In this document: positions 30,765 through 37,719 of the stretch, in pieces
How positions within the stretch are numbered: position 1 is the stretch's first letter
Layout: each line of letters starts with the position of its first letter
Virus record (IMG/VR): IMGVR_UViG_3300017735_000014
Span: 1-49,779 of that record
Strand: one strand, 5' to 3'
Length of the DNA: 49,779 nucleotides
Origin: a virus
Notes under the pieces: generated by a model
Told to the model about the DNA's origin: nothing
The model's database searches: none
The model's input: only the letters and a program-made list of their open reading frames with translations
Position numbers and translations under genes: made by a program

Positions 30765-32560
30765 TGGCCATTGTACCTGTTGGATATCCTATAGGCCTGC
30801 AAGATGCTGGTAGTAACCCTACAGTAACTCAGGCACCCACGCTTACAGATATTGATATTACTGTAGGAACCACTTCATTTAATACTCTACAGGCCTGGAC
30901 TGAGATTGCATATAGTGGTAACCCATTCGGCGGATATACATACTATACAAGATATATTAAAAATTTAACAGGAGGATGGCTTCATGGATACTCATTGAGT
31001 ATGGGCTATAGCGGCAGTCTTTCAGTTAATGGAAGCAGTATTGGCCCTGGAGCTCGTGGTATGCTCTGTGACTCTGGTGCGCCTGGAAGTTCCTCAGGTG
31101 CCTCATTAGGCCCAAGTACAACATTCTCTGGATCTCCATGGTCTAGTAACAGATCAGAAATCATGAAGTCAAGTGGTTCAACCTATGGTGGAATACCACC
31201 CAATGGAGGCGTTCCAAGCCCCAACCAATTACCTGAAACCTTGCATCAAACATTTTCTTATCAAGGCCTTACCCATCACGGCCAAGATATTACTTTCAAC
31301 ACTAGTGGTTCTATAGGATCAGTAAGCAATACAAGCACCCTAAGCTTTACAGCGACCAATGGAGAGGTTTGGCATGTATTACAATTTATAGGCGGAAAAA
31401 ACGTATATACTACTGGTAATTTTCCGAACAAACTCGGGCCGTATTCTGGTTCACATAGAACAAGTTCTAATATAGGTAATTTTATATACTTGGCTATTTA
31501 CCGCGAAGGTACTTACTATAGTAATACTCAAGCACAGGGTATATACCCATTAGGTTCTGGCACAGGCCTAGATGCAGATAATATATTTTCGCATATAGAA
31601 TTTAGTGGTAGTTCTACGGTTTTAACTAGTGGCTTATCAGGTGTTAGCCATTCATCAGGTCAGAGCGGCATTGCACCCTCGGGCGGAGATGTAGTATGGG
31701 GACAAATTACTGCTAATGTAAACAATGTATTAGGTTTTCTTTGGTCAGGCCTGACCGATTCCCAAGTTGAAACATTTGTAAATTATCCAAATAGCTCTCT
31801 TAGTATTAGTATTAAGGGCCCAGTTTCATCTACATCTTATAATAATGGAGTTGCTGAAGAACATGGTGGAGCGGATAGCTCAGATGTAAAAATGAGTGAT
31901 TATATAAAAGGCGGCACTTATGTCGCTGCAGGTAATACATCTTCTACAATAGCTTCTTCATTATCTGATGTGTCTATTTCGGATTATAGAGATACTGAAG
32001 ATGATGGCAGTGCTGCTGGTGTTACTAGTGTCTTCATTTCTTCTGCTAGTAATGGTGATTTTTATCCATATAGAGGTGCTGCTGTGTATGGTGCTATTGT
32101 TGAATATGTTTACATGCAAGGCTTGCAGGCGAGTAGTGCATATGGTTCCTTTACACCATCCACTGCACTAGGAAGAACATTTAGCATTGATGGCACTAAT
32201 CAGGTATTAACAGAAGCTTCCATAGCTTATGCTACACCTGCTGGGACAAACCTTATATGCAGATTTACTCCAGCTAGCGCCAATCAAAATGATATTTTGG
32301 GAAATACCGATTGGACTTCAATAGTCTTAACAAAGACCAATAATACCAGTCACAGCAATACACTAACTCTAACCAGTAGCAGTTCGGGGTATTCATACAG
32401 TACTCTTACATCTTCTCAAGCATCAGGCCAGATAATACCCACTGCAAATTTGAGCTTCATTATTAATTCTCCATCTACTACTAATAATTACATTTATAAT
32501 TGGATCACAGATAATGGAACCAAGACAGGTTTACAAGATTTTACCATAAGCATTACATAG
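30764..32560 (+). CDS. Large Ser/Gly/Thr-rich protein, putative tail fibre or adhesin
   Basis: This 598-residue protein is rich in Ser, Gly, Thr, Tyr and Asn, with few charged residues: for instance GYSLSMGYSGSLSVNGSS and TLTSSSSGYSYSTL. Beta-rich composition, no signal peptide and position between a small T4-type gene and the lysozyme fit a virion surface protein such as a fibre or receptor-binding component. The N-terminal part (MAIVPVGYPIGLQDAGS) may be a baseplate or fibre attachment. No named domain is recognised. There is a 10-nt gap to the lysozyme gene. Confidence 0.65.
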   Translation: MAIVPVGYPIGLQDAGSNPTVTQAPTLTDIDITVGTTSFNTLQAWTEIAYSGNPFGGYTYYTRYIKNLTGGWLHGYSLSMGYSGSLSVNGSSIGPGARGMLCDSGAPGSSSGASLGPSTTFSGSPWSSNRSEIMKSSGSTYGGIPPNGGVPSPNQLPETLHQTFSYQGLTHHGQDITFNTSGSIGSVSNTSTLSFTATNGEVWHVLQFIGGKNVYTTGNFPNKLGPYSGSHRTSSNIGNFIYLAIYREGTYYSNTQAQGIYPLGSGTGLDADNIFSHIEFSGSSTVLTSGLSGVSHSSGQSGIAPSGGDVVWGQITANVNNVLGFLWSGLTDSQVETFVNYPNSSLSISIKGPVSSTSYNNGVAEEHGGADSSDVKMSDYIKGGTYVAAGNTSSTIASSLSDVSISDYRDTEDDGSAAGVTSVFISSASNGDFYPYRGAAVYGAIVEYVYMQGLQASSAYGSFTPSTALGRTFSIDGTNQVLTEASIAYATPAGTNLICRFTPASANQNDILGNTDWTSIVLTKTNNTSHSNTLTLTSSSSGYSYSTLTSSQASGQIIPTANLSFIINSPSTTNNYIYNWITDNGTKTGLQDFTISIT

Positions 32561-32570
32561 GAGACAAAAA

Positions 32571-33041
32571 ATGATTTGGAATAGACAAGAAAAAACAGTG
32601 ATTGACATTGATCAATTAAAAGAAACTTTAAAAATTGATGAAGGTGTTGTATATGAAATTTATCATGACCATCTCGGTTATCCTACTTTTGGTATCGGCC
32701 ATCTTGTGCTTGATAACGATGAAGAAAGTGGTGCTTCTGTCGGAACACCAGTATCAGAAGAAAGAGTAGATGATTGCTTTGCAAAAGATGTTGAATCAGT
32801 TATTAGTGATTGTAAAAAATTACACGATGCATGGGATGGATATCCTCAAGAAGTAAAACAAGTTATTGCGAACATGATGTTCAATATGGGACTTACGCGC
32901 TTAAGTAAATTTAAAAAGCACAACGCAGCGCTGCAATGTGGTGATTGGAAGGAGGCTGCTGTAGAAGGCAGAGATTCAAGATGGTACAAGCAAGTAACGA
33001 ACAGAGCAGAAAGACTTATGGTCAGACTAGAGGACCTTTAA
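32571..33041 (+). CDS. Endolysin, T4-type lysozyme (GH24)
   Basis: This 156-residue protein has the GH24 catalytic region KIDEGVVYEIYHDHLGYPTF, ending GIGH. The triad is Glu24, Asp33 and Thr39, with the same 9- and 6-residue spacing as Glu11, Asp20 and Thr26 of T4 gpe. MMFNMGLTRLSKFK is the conserved C-lobe helix. It hydrolyses peptidoglycan and lacks a secretion signal, so it needs a holin to reach the wall. RBS AGGAGACAAAAA precedes the ATG. It overlaps a small gene at its 3' end. Confidence 0.93.
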   Translation: MIWNRQEKTVIDIDQLKETLKIDEGVVYEIYHDHLGYPTFGIGHLVLDNDEESGASVGTPVSEERVDDCFAKDVESVISDCKKLHDAWDGYPQEVKQVIANMMFNMGLTRLSKFKKHNAALQCGDWKEAAVEGRDSRWYKQVTNRAERLMVRLEDL

Positions 33042-33175
33042 AGGTCGAATCTAGTATTCCACAAGAAGAACAAGAAAGCAAAGGTTGGTACTGGTGTCAC
33101 GAAAAGCAAGGACTTTTTAGATACTCAGACTGGCATAAAAGTTTAGAAGAGCTCAATTTAACTAGCATAAACTAA
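32981..33175 (+). CDS. Hypothetical protein overlapping the lysozyme gene
   Basis: From ATG 32981 the frame gives 64 residues. It shares 61 nt with the lysozyme 3' end and continues alone to 33175. The unique part has WYWCHEKQGLFRYSDWHKSLEEL, whose Trp/Tyr/His-rich look suggests a real small domain. The RBS is weak (GAAGGCAGAGATT). A longer start at 32945 is unlikely. Confidence 0.45.
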   Translation: MVQASNEQSRKTYGQTRGPLKVESSIPQEEQESKGWYWCHEKQGLFRYSDWHKSLEELNLTSIN

Positions 33176-33190
33176 GCTTAAGACCTATAC

Positions 33191-33204
33191 CTTATAAATA
33201 TAAG
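33191..33204 (+). promoter_or_regulatory. Late-type TATAAATA within a palindrome, before the curli operon
   Basis: TATAAATA at 33193-33200 is embedded in CTTATA-AA-TATAAG (33191-33204), an inverted repeat. A T4-type late start would fall close to the ATG at 33206, giving a leaderless or near-leaderless transcript. The upstream gap holds no other promoter I can see. Chance occurrence is possible. Confidence 0.4.
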
Positions 33205-33205
33205 T

Positions 33206-33502
33206 ATGGGTGAGATATTTAAATTAATAGGCGAAGTCGGAGCCCCTATAGCAGGAAGTCTTGTTATGGGGTTTTTTATATTTCTAGTAATAAAACAAAT
33301 ACTAGAAGGCATTGTAGATCAAATTAAAACACTTACTCTCTTTTGTAAATCTCTTGAAAATAGAGCAAGAACAATGAGTAATGAGATTATAAAAATAGAT
33401 TTATTAGTATCAAGTGCATTAGATTTAAAGCCAGATATTGATAGAATAGCTAGAGCCGAAAACTTTGTTGAAGACGGCAAACTTGATGTGAGGAGAGATT
33501 AA
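33206..33502 (+). CDS. Small membrane protein, first gene of the curli-like operon
   Basis: This 98-residue protein has an N-terminal hydrophobic helix (GAPIAGSLVMGFFIFLVIKQIL, about residues 12-33). A helical, charged C-terminal part follows with LESRAR-like repeats (SLENRARTMSNEI). The layout resembles holins of the small N-terminal-anchor type, or a scaffold. It is a near relative in layout of the next gene and overlaps it by one base. No RBS is seen upstream. Confidence 0.65.
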   Translation: MGEIFKLIGEVGAPIAGSLVMGFFIFLVIKQILEGIVDQIKTLTLFCKSLENRARTMSNEIIKIDLLVSSALDLKPDIDRIARAENFVEDGKLDVRRD

Positions 33503-33774
33503 TGCCGGAATTAGGAATATCCGATATGATTTCCCAATATGGATTTCCTATTGTAATGGCTGTTGGCCTTGGGTACTTTATATATTATGTTTGGAAATTT
33601 ATAGGTGATCATATTGAACCACAACTAGATGAAATGCATATAGCACTTATTAGAGTAATTGATCAGACCAGAATGTTAGATCAAGATATGATCAGATTAC
33701 AGCAGAAAGTTAATGTTGTATTAGAGTATAGAGAAAGGCAAAAGCAAAAGAAGGGAGAATTGAATGAAAAATAA
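33502..33774 (+). CDS. Small membrane protein, paired with the previous gene
   Basis: This 90-residue protein has one transmembrane segment (YGFPIVMAVGLGYFIYYVWKFI, residues 13-34). A predicted coiled coil (DQTRMLDQDMIRLQQKV) and a Lys/Arg-rich tail follow. The order TM then coil mirrors the 33206 product, so the two may form a hetero-oligomer. A holin-like role is possible because lysozyme lies upstream, and an assembly platform for the curli-like exporter is an alternative. Stop overlaps csgF by 11 nt. Confidence 0.65.
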   Translation: MPELGISDMISQYGFPIVMAVGLGYFIYYVWKFIGDHIEPQLDEMHIALIRVIDQTRMLDQDMIRLQQKVNVVLEYRERQKQKKGELNEK

Positions 33775-34252
33775 AATAAGAATAAGTGGATTTGTATTAT
33801 TTATGTTTACTTTTAATAGTGCATTGTCTGCAGACATAGTACACACTTTTAAAAATCCATCATTTAGTGGAATAGGCACTGGTGCTCATTATTTAACAAT
33901 TGAAAATCAGGAATCAAGTAGAAAGAAAGCTATTAGAGATGCTCTAGAGGCCGCTGAAAAGGCAGCACAAAGAGAAGCTGATAATTCAACAATGGCCAAA
34001 TTCATTAGAAATTTAGAAAGCAGAATATATGCTCAAATGTCTAAACAACTAGTGGAGTCCATGTTTTCGAATGATTCAGCTACTTCATTTGGCTCATTTA
34101 CTTTAGAAGGTAACGTAGTCACTTGGGAAGTAATTACTGCAGAGGATGGCAGTGAGTGGATTAAAATGACCATAGTAGATTCAGACGGGACTGAAACTGT
34201 TATAGAGATTCCAGTAGGAACAGGTAATTATGCACAAGATATTGACGGCTAG
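33764..34252 (+). CDS. csgF: CsgF-like curli assembly protein
   Basis: This 162-residue protein has a Sec signal (FVLFMFTFNSALSAD; mature start near residue 24). The CsgF N-terminal signature follows, FKNPSFSGIGTGAHYLTIENQ, which parallels E. coli [20 protein letters not shown]. Next comes an Ala/Glu-rich helix and a beta tail with VVTWEVITAEDG. CsgF sits in the mouth of the CsgG pore and couples secretion to nucleation of curli. Its immediate neighbour is csgG, with a 23-nt overlap. The family call rests on the N-terminus and context. Confidence 0.87.
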   Translation: MKNKIRISGFVLFMFTFNSALSADIVHTFKNPSFSGIGTGAHYLTIENQESSRKKAIRDALEAAEKAAQREADNSTMAKFIRNLESRIYAQMSKQLVESMFSNDSATSFGSFTLEGNVVTWEVITAEDGSEWIKMTIVDSDGTETVIEIPVGTGNYAQDIDG

Positions 34253-35195
34253 TCTATTAACATTATTAATAAGTGGTTGTGCTTCTGTTCCACAATGGAG
34301 TAATGATCCACAAGATTGCAATGATAAAGCAGGAAAGTATAGTGAAGGTTATCAAAGACATTTACAGATGGGGCTTCAAAAAACAATGTCCCGTAAATAT
34401 ATCTGCGTTGATGTAGCAGAGGCTGTAAGGTTACCGTCTTTTATAGATTTATTAAATCTTCCAGATGCTAAAGAAAAACCTATTGTTGCAGTATATAATT
34501 TTGGCGATAAAACAGGCCAAAGAAAATCAAGAGAAGGCATAGCAGACTTCTCAACAGCTGTTACCCAAGGGGGTACAGAAATGATTATTGACGCTCTGAA
34601 AACTGCAGGTGGTGGTACCTGGTTCAGAGTAGTAGAAAGACAAGGCATTGATAATCTGGTAAGAGAAAGACAGATTATTAGAAGTGCTAGAACTGAGTTT
34701 GCGGATCCCAAGAAAGGCCCGCAACAATTGAATCCACTTTTGTTCGCCGGTATGATTATCGAAGGTGGAATTATAGGATATGATACCAATTTATTAACGG
34801 GTGGCCGAGGCGCACGGACACTAGGAATTGGTTTCTCTAAACGATACCGAAAGGACGTAGTGACTGTTTCTATTAGAGCAGTATCAGTTCTAACGGGTGA
34901 AGTATTATTAAACGTCCAATCAAGAAAGACAGTTTTAAGCTATGGAAGTTCGGGAGACGTCTTCCGATTTATAGAGCAAGGAACTCAATTAATTGAATAC
35001 GAAGACGGTGTGGGAAATAATGAGAGTGTGACATATGCGGTACGAACAGCCATTGAGGCTGGAGTACTGGAACTAATATACCAGGGCCATGATAGAGGCT
35101 TCTGGGTAATAGAGAATGGACATCGACACCCCCATCAGCATGATGGTAAAAACGATAAACATTCTATAAAAGAGGAAAATAACGAAAATGAATAA
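34230..35195 (+). CDS. csgG: CsgG-like curli secretion channel lipoprotein
   Basis: This 321-residue protein has a lipoprotein signal (LTASLLTLLISGC, lipid on Cys17). The CsgG core contains VAVYNFGDKTGQ, FSTAVTQGGTEMIIDAL, RVVERQGIDNLVRERQII, LLFAGMIIEGGIIGYDTN and SRKTVLSYGSSGDVFRFI. These align with E. coli CsgG throughout. The pore-constriction loop keeps Phe in DFSTAV, but the neighbouring Asn is Asp and the usual Tyr is not conserved. The C-terminus is a His/Asp-rich tail (HRHPHQHDGKNDKH). It would form a nonameric outer-membrane channel for unfolded amyloid subunits. It overlaps the next gene by 8 nt. Confidence 0.93.
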   Translation: MHKILTASLLTLLISGCASVPQWSNDPQDCNDKAGKYSEGYQRHLQMGLQKTMSRKYICVDVAEAVRLPSFIDLLNLPDAKEKPIVAVYNFGDKTGQRKSREGIADFSTAVTQGGTEMIIDALKTAGGGTWFRVVERQGIDNLVRERQIIRSARTEFADPKKGPQQLNPLLFAGMIIEGGIIGYDTNLLTGGRGARTLGIGFSKRYRKDVVTVSIRAVSVLTGEVLLNVQSRKTVLSYGSSGDVFRFIEQGTQLIEYEDGVGNNESVTYAVRTAIEAGVLELIYQGHDRGFWVIENGHRHPHQHDGKNDKHSIKEENNENE

Positions 35196-35931
35196 ACTAT
35201 ATAGTATAGCCCTTATGGGTCTATTAGTGTCGACATCTTTTGTTTTCGCACAAGCCACTGATGATAACGAAATTAAGATTACACAATCTGGTGATACACT
35301 AGAGTTGTATATTGATCAAGTTGGGTTTGGTAATAAAATTGGAGGTGACGATTTTTCAAGCGGCAGTACTTCAATGAATATTACTGGGTCTAGTTTAATG
35401 TTTGATCTAGATTTCGTAGGTAACCAAAACATTTTGTTTGGCCCGCTAGAAGCAGATAGTAGTAATTATACACTATCTTATTCAGGTGATTCAAACGAAA
35501 TAGATTGGAATATCGGATATAGCGGTAGTGCAGATGATTCTGATATAAACTTTAGTGTAACTGGAGACAGTAATACTTTTGATTTAGATCAAGGTTATGC
35601 AGCAAGTGCAGAAAGACTAGATGCTGATTTAGTGTTAATTGGAGACAATAACATTTTTGATGTAGATTGGGAGAGTGATGATAATGTTTGGAACCTGGAT
35701 ATTACTGGGGGATCAAATGATATTAATACTTTACAAAATGATGGTGCTCAAAATTTGGAGTTTACATTAGTAGGTGATGGCGGAGACGTCGATATAAACC
35801 AAATTTCAGGAACTTGTGCAACAGGTGCTGGAACTGCGTGCTCAACTCCTAATGCGAACATCGTTTTAGATGTAACATCAGACAATGCAATTATTACAAT
35901 TACACAAAAAGACGGCAACGGCGACTCTTAG
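35188..35931 (+). CDS. Curlin-like amyloid repeat protein 1
   Basis: This 247-residue protein has a Sec signal (LYSIALMGLLVSTSFVFAQA). About eight irregular repeats of 20-25 residues follow, with a core of strand-GDxNxxD-strand (for example VTGDSNTFDLDQG and LIGDNNIFDVDW). The first repeat, ITQSGDTLELYIDQVGFGN, has the Gln/Gly/Asn spacing of CsgA/CsgB. The chain is acidic. A Cys pair lies near the C-terminus (GTCATGAGTACSTP) and the end is ITITQKDG. It is the likely exported fibre subunit or nucleator of the operon. No Arg/Lys clusters or enzymatic motifs. Confidence 0.82.
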   Translation: MNKLYSIALMGLLVSTSFVFAQATDDNEIKITQSGDTLELYIDQVGFGNKIGGDDFSSGSTSMNITGSSLMFDLDFVGNQNILFGPLEADSSNYTLSYSGDSNEIDWNIGYSGSADDSDINFSVTGDSNTFDLDQGYAASAERLDADLVLIGDNNIFDVDWESDDNVWNLDITGGSNDINTLQNDGAQNLEFTLVGDGGDVDINQISGTCATGAGTACSTPNANIVLDVTSDNAIITITQKDGNGDS

Positions 35932-37000
35932 TCTCTGCCTATTACTCATCAGTGGGGTTAGTTTAGCGGCTGACCCCATAGGTGGCGTAAGGGAAGTTAC
36001 AGGTAATACTTCAATACTTCGTGATAAAGAAGAAATTGAAGCTAAAGAAAAGCAAGATATAGAACTCTATGACCAGGCCCAAACGGGTAAAGGTAGAATG
36101 TTAATAGAGTTTTTAGATAAAGCAGAACTTCAACTTAAAGAACATTCACTCGTTTTAATAGACGAGATCTACTACGACCCAAATCCTAACCTATCTAAAA
36201 TGTCTATGAAAATGGTTATGGGTACTGCACGTTTTGCATCAGGTAGATTAGGCCTTGTAAATAAAGCCAATATAGACATACAAACTCCTACTGCTACTAT
36301 TGCTGTAAGAGGAACAGATTTTACTACAACCATAGATGAATTAGGTAGAAGCCTAATCATTTTACTACCAGATGAAAATGGTGATCCATCTGGAGAAATT
36401 ATTGTAACAAATGAGGCAGGATCAGTTACACTTAATGAAGCTTATGCAGCGACCATGGTAGCTACCTTGGATTCGGCTCCAACATCTAGTGCTATAATCC
36501 AAGGTATCACACCTGCTTTAATTGATAATATGTTCATAGTAAATCCTCCTGCAGAAATAAAAGACAGGATTCAAGAAGAACTGCAAGATGAAAATAATGA
36601 TGATCAAGGATTGCTTGATATAGACTTTTTAGAATTTACTGAACTAGAGGAAGAAGCACTAGATGAAGAGTTTTTAGATGAAACAACTGAGCTAGATGTA
36701 GATGAATTAAGTGTTGAATACTTAATAGATGTGTTGGATATAGTTGATTCTGGTGATTTATTTGATACACTAGGAGAATTTGATATAAAAGGTGGCATGA
36801 GGGGATTTAATGATGAATCACAATATAATATATTCCTTAGAGATGGAGACCTGGTATTATATCGTAATATAAACGGCAGTATAGATATACAAATTGGAGC
36901 TGGAAATAACTTTACACTTAATACTACAACTCCAACTTGGGAAGGCACAATAACAGGTAATGAAGGCGAAGACATATTAATAGTGATTAATCAACAATGA
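35885..37000 (+). CDS. FecR-domain exported protein
   Basis: This 371-residue protein starts at ATG 35885, 47 nt inside the previous gene. A signal segment (TATLSLCLLLISGVSLAA) precedes a FecR domain: VREVTGNTSILRD at the start, then LIEFLDKAELQLKEHS and PTATIAVRGTDFTTTI near residues 135-147. A long acidic region and a C-terminal beta part with GAGNNFTLNTTT follow. FecR domains in this arrangement usually pair with curli-type or cyclase genes rather than sigma factors. It is probably periplasmic or surface-linked. ATGA overlap leads to the next gene. Confidence 0.85.
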   Translation: MQLLQLHKKTATATLSLCLLLISGVSLAADPIGGVREVTGNTSILRDKEEIEAKEKQDIELYDQAQTGKGRMLIEFLDKAELQLKEHSLVLIDEIYYDPNPNLSKMSMKMVMGTARFASGRLGLVNKANIDIQTPTATIAVRGTDFTTTIDELGRSLIILLPDENGDPSGEIIVTNEAGSVTLNEAYAATMVATLDSAPTSSAIIQGITPALIDNMFIVNPPAEIKDRIQEELQDENNDDQGLLDIDFLEFTELEEEALDEEFLDETTELDVDELSVEYLIDVLDIVDSGDLFDTLGEFDIKGGMRGFNDESQYNIFLRDGDLVLYRNINGSIDIQIGAGNNFTLNTTTPTWEGTITGNEGEDILIVINQQ

Positions 37001-37719
37001 GTATAAATAAATACATGAAGAAATTAATTATAACATTCTTTTTACTGCAAATAAGTATATTACAAGCAGATGATAATGTTATATCCGTAGAACAATCTGG
37101 AGATAACCTTGTATTGGGTATAGATCAGATAGGATATAACAATCAAATAATAATGAAAGATGATAATTCATATATTACATCATCTAGTTTATCAATGTAT
37201 CTAGTACAGCACAATGATAGCAATAGCATTAATAAAATTATATTTGATGAAGTAAGTGGCTCGGGTAATCAAATAAAACTGGCTCAAGGAGTTGCATGGA
37301 ATACTCTTGATTCTGATACAGATTTAACTTGGTGGGCAGATGGTTATGAAGGTGGAGGCCATGAAATAGATATTACACTATATGGTGATAATAATGATAT
37401 GGCAGTACAACAAACAAACCAAGGGTCTACAACGGGTCATAGTTTTGATTTGCATCTAGCTGGAGATGGTAATAAGGTTCAAGTCAAACAACAAAGTGAT
37501 GGTGCTAAAAATCTAAATTTAACAATTTATAATGATTATAATGATGTATTTGTTCGTCAAAAAGGAAATAATACGAGTCATACTGCAACCATAACGCTTG
37601 ATGGATTATATGGAACAGACTTAACATTAAAACAAATGAGTACTACATCACAGACATATAACTTATCGCAAACATGCATGACGGTTGGTGGTTGTGCTGT
37701 AAGTGTGACGCAAGATTAA
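36997..37719 (+). CDS. Curlin-like amyloid repeat protein 2
   Basis: This 240-residue protein from ATG 36997 (ATGA coupling) has a signal IITFFLLQISILQA; ATG 37015 would give a shorter n-region. About seven repeats follow with the Q-G-N pattern: VEQSGDNLVLGIDQIGYNN, then LYGDNNDMAVQQTNQG and LAGDGNKVQVKQQSDG. It ends TCMTVGGCAVSVTQD, sharing the two-Cys and TQD end with the first curlin-like protein, from which it probably arose by duplication. It is closer to classical curlins in its Gln-rich repeats. TAATG with the cyclase gene. Confidence 0.83.
   Translation: MSINKYMKKLIITFFLLQISILQADDNVISVEQSGDNLVLGIDQIGYNNQIIMKDDNSYITSSSLSMYLVQHNDSNSINKIIFDEVSGSGNQIKLAQGVAWNTLDSDTDLTWWADGYEGGGHEIDITLYGDNNDMAVQQTNQGSTTGHSFDLHLAGDGNKVQVKQQSDGAKNLNLTIYNDYNDVFVRQKGNNTSHTATITLDGLYGTDLTLKQMSTTSQTYNLSQTCMTVGGCAVSVTQD

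Noticed and set aside
32945-33041. Longer start for the gene overlapping lysozyme
   Set aside because: It would add Cys/Arg-rich residues read in another frame of the lysozyme C-terminal helix; ATG 32981 is simpler.
35885-35931. FecR gene overlap as evidence of a frameshifted fusion with the curlin-like gene
   Set aside because: The downstream frame has its own ATG and signal peptide and the upstream gene ends normally, so simple overlap is sufficient.
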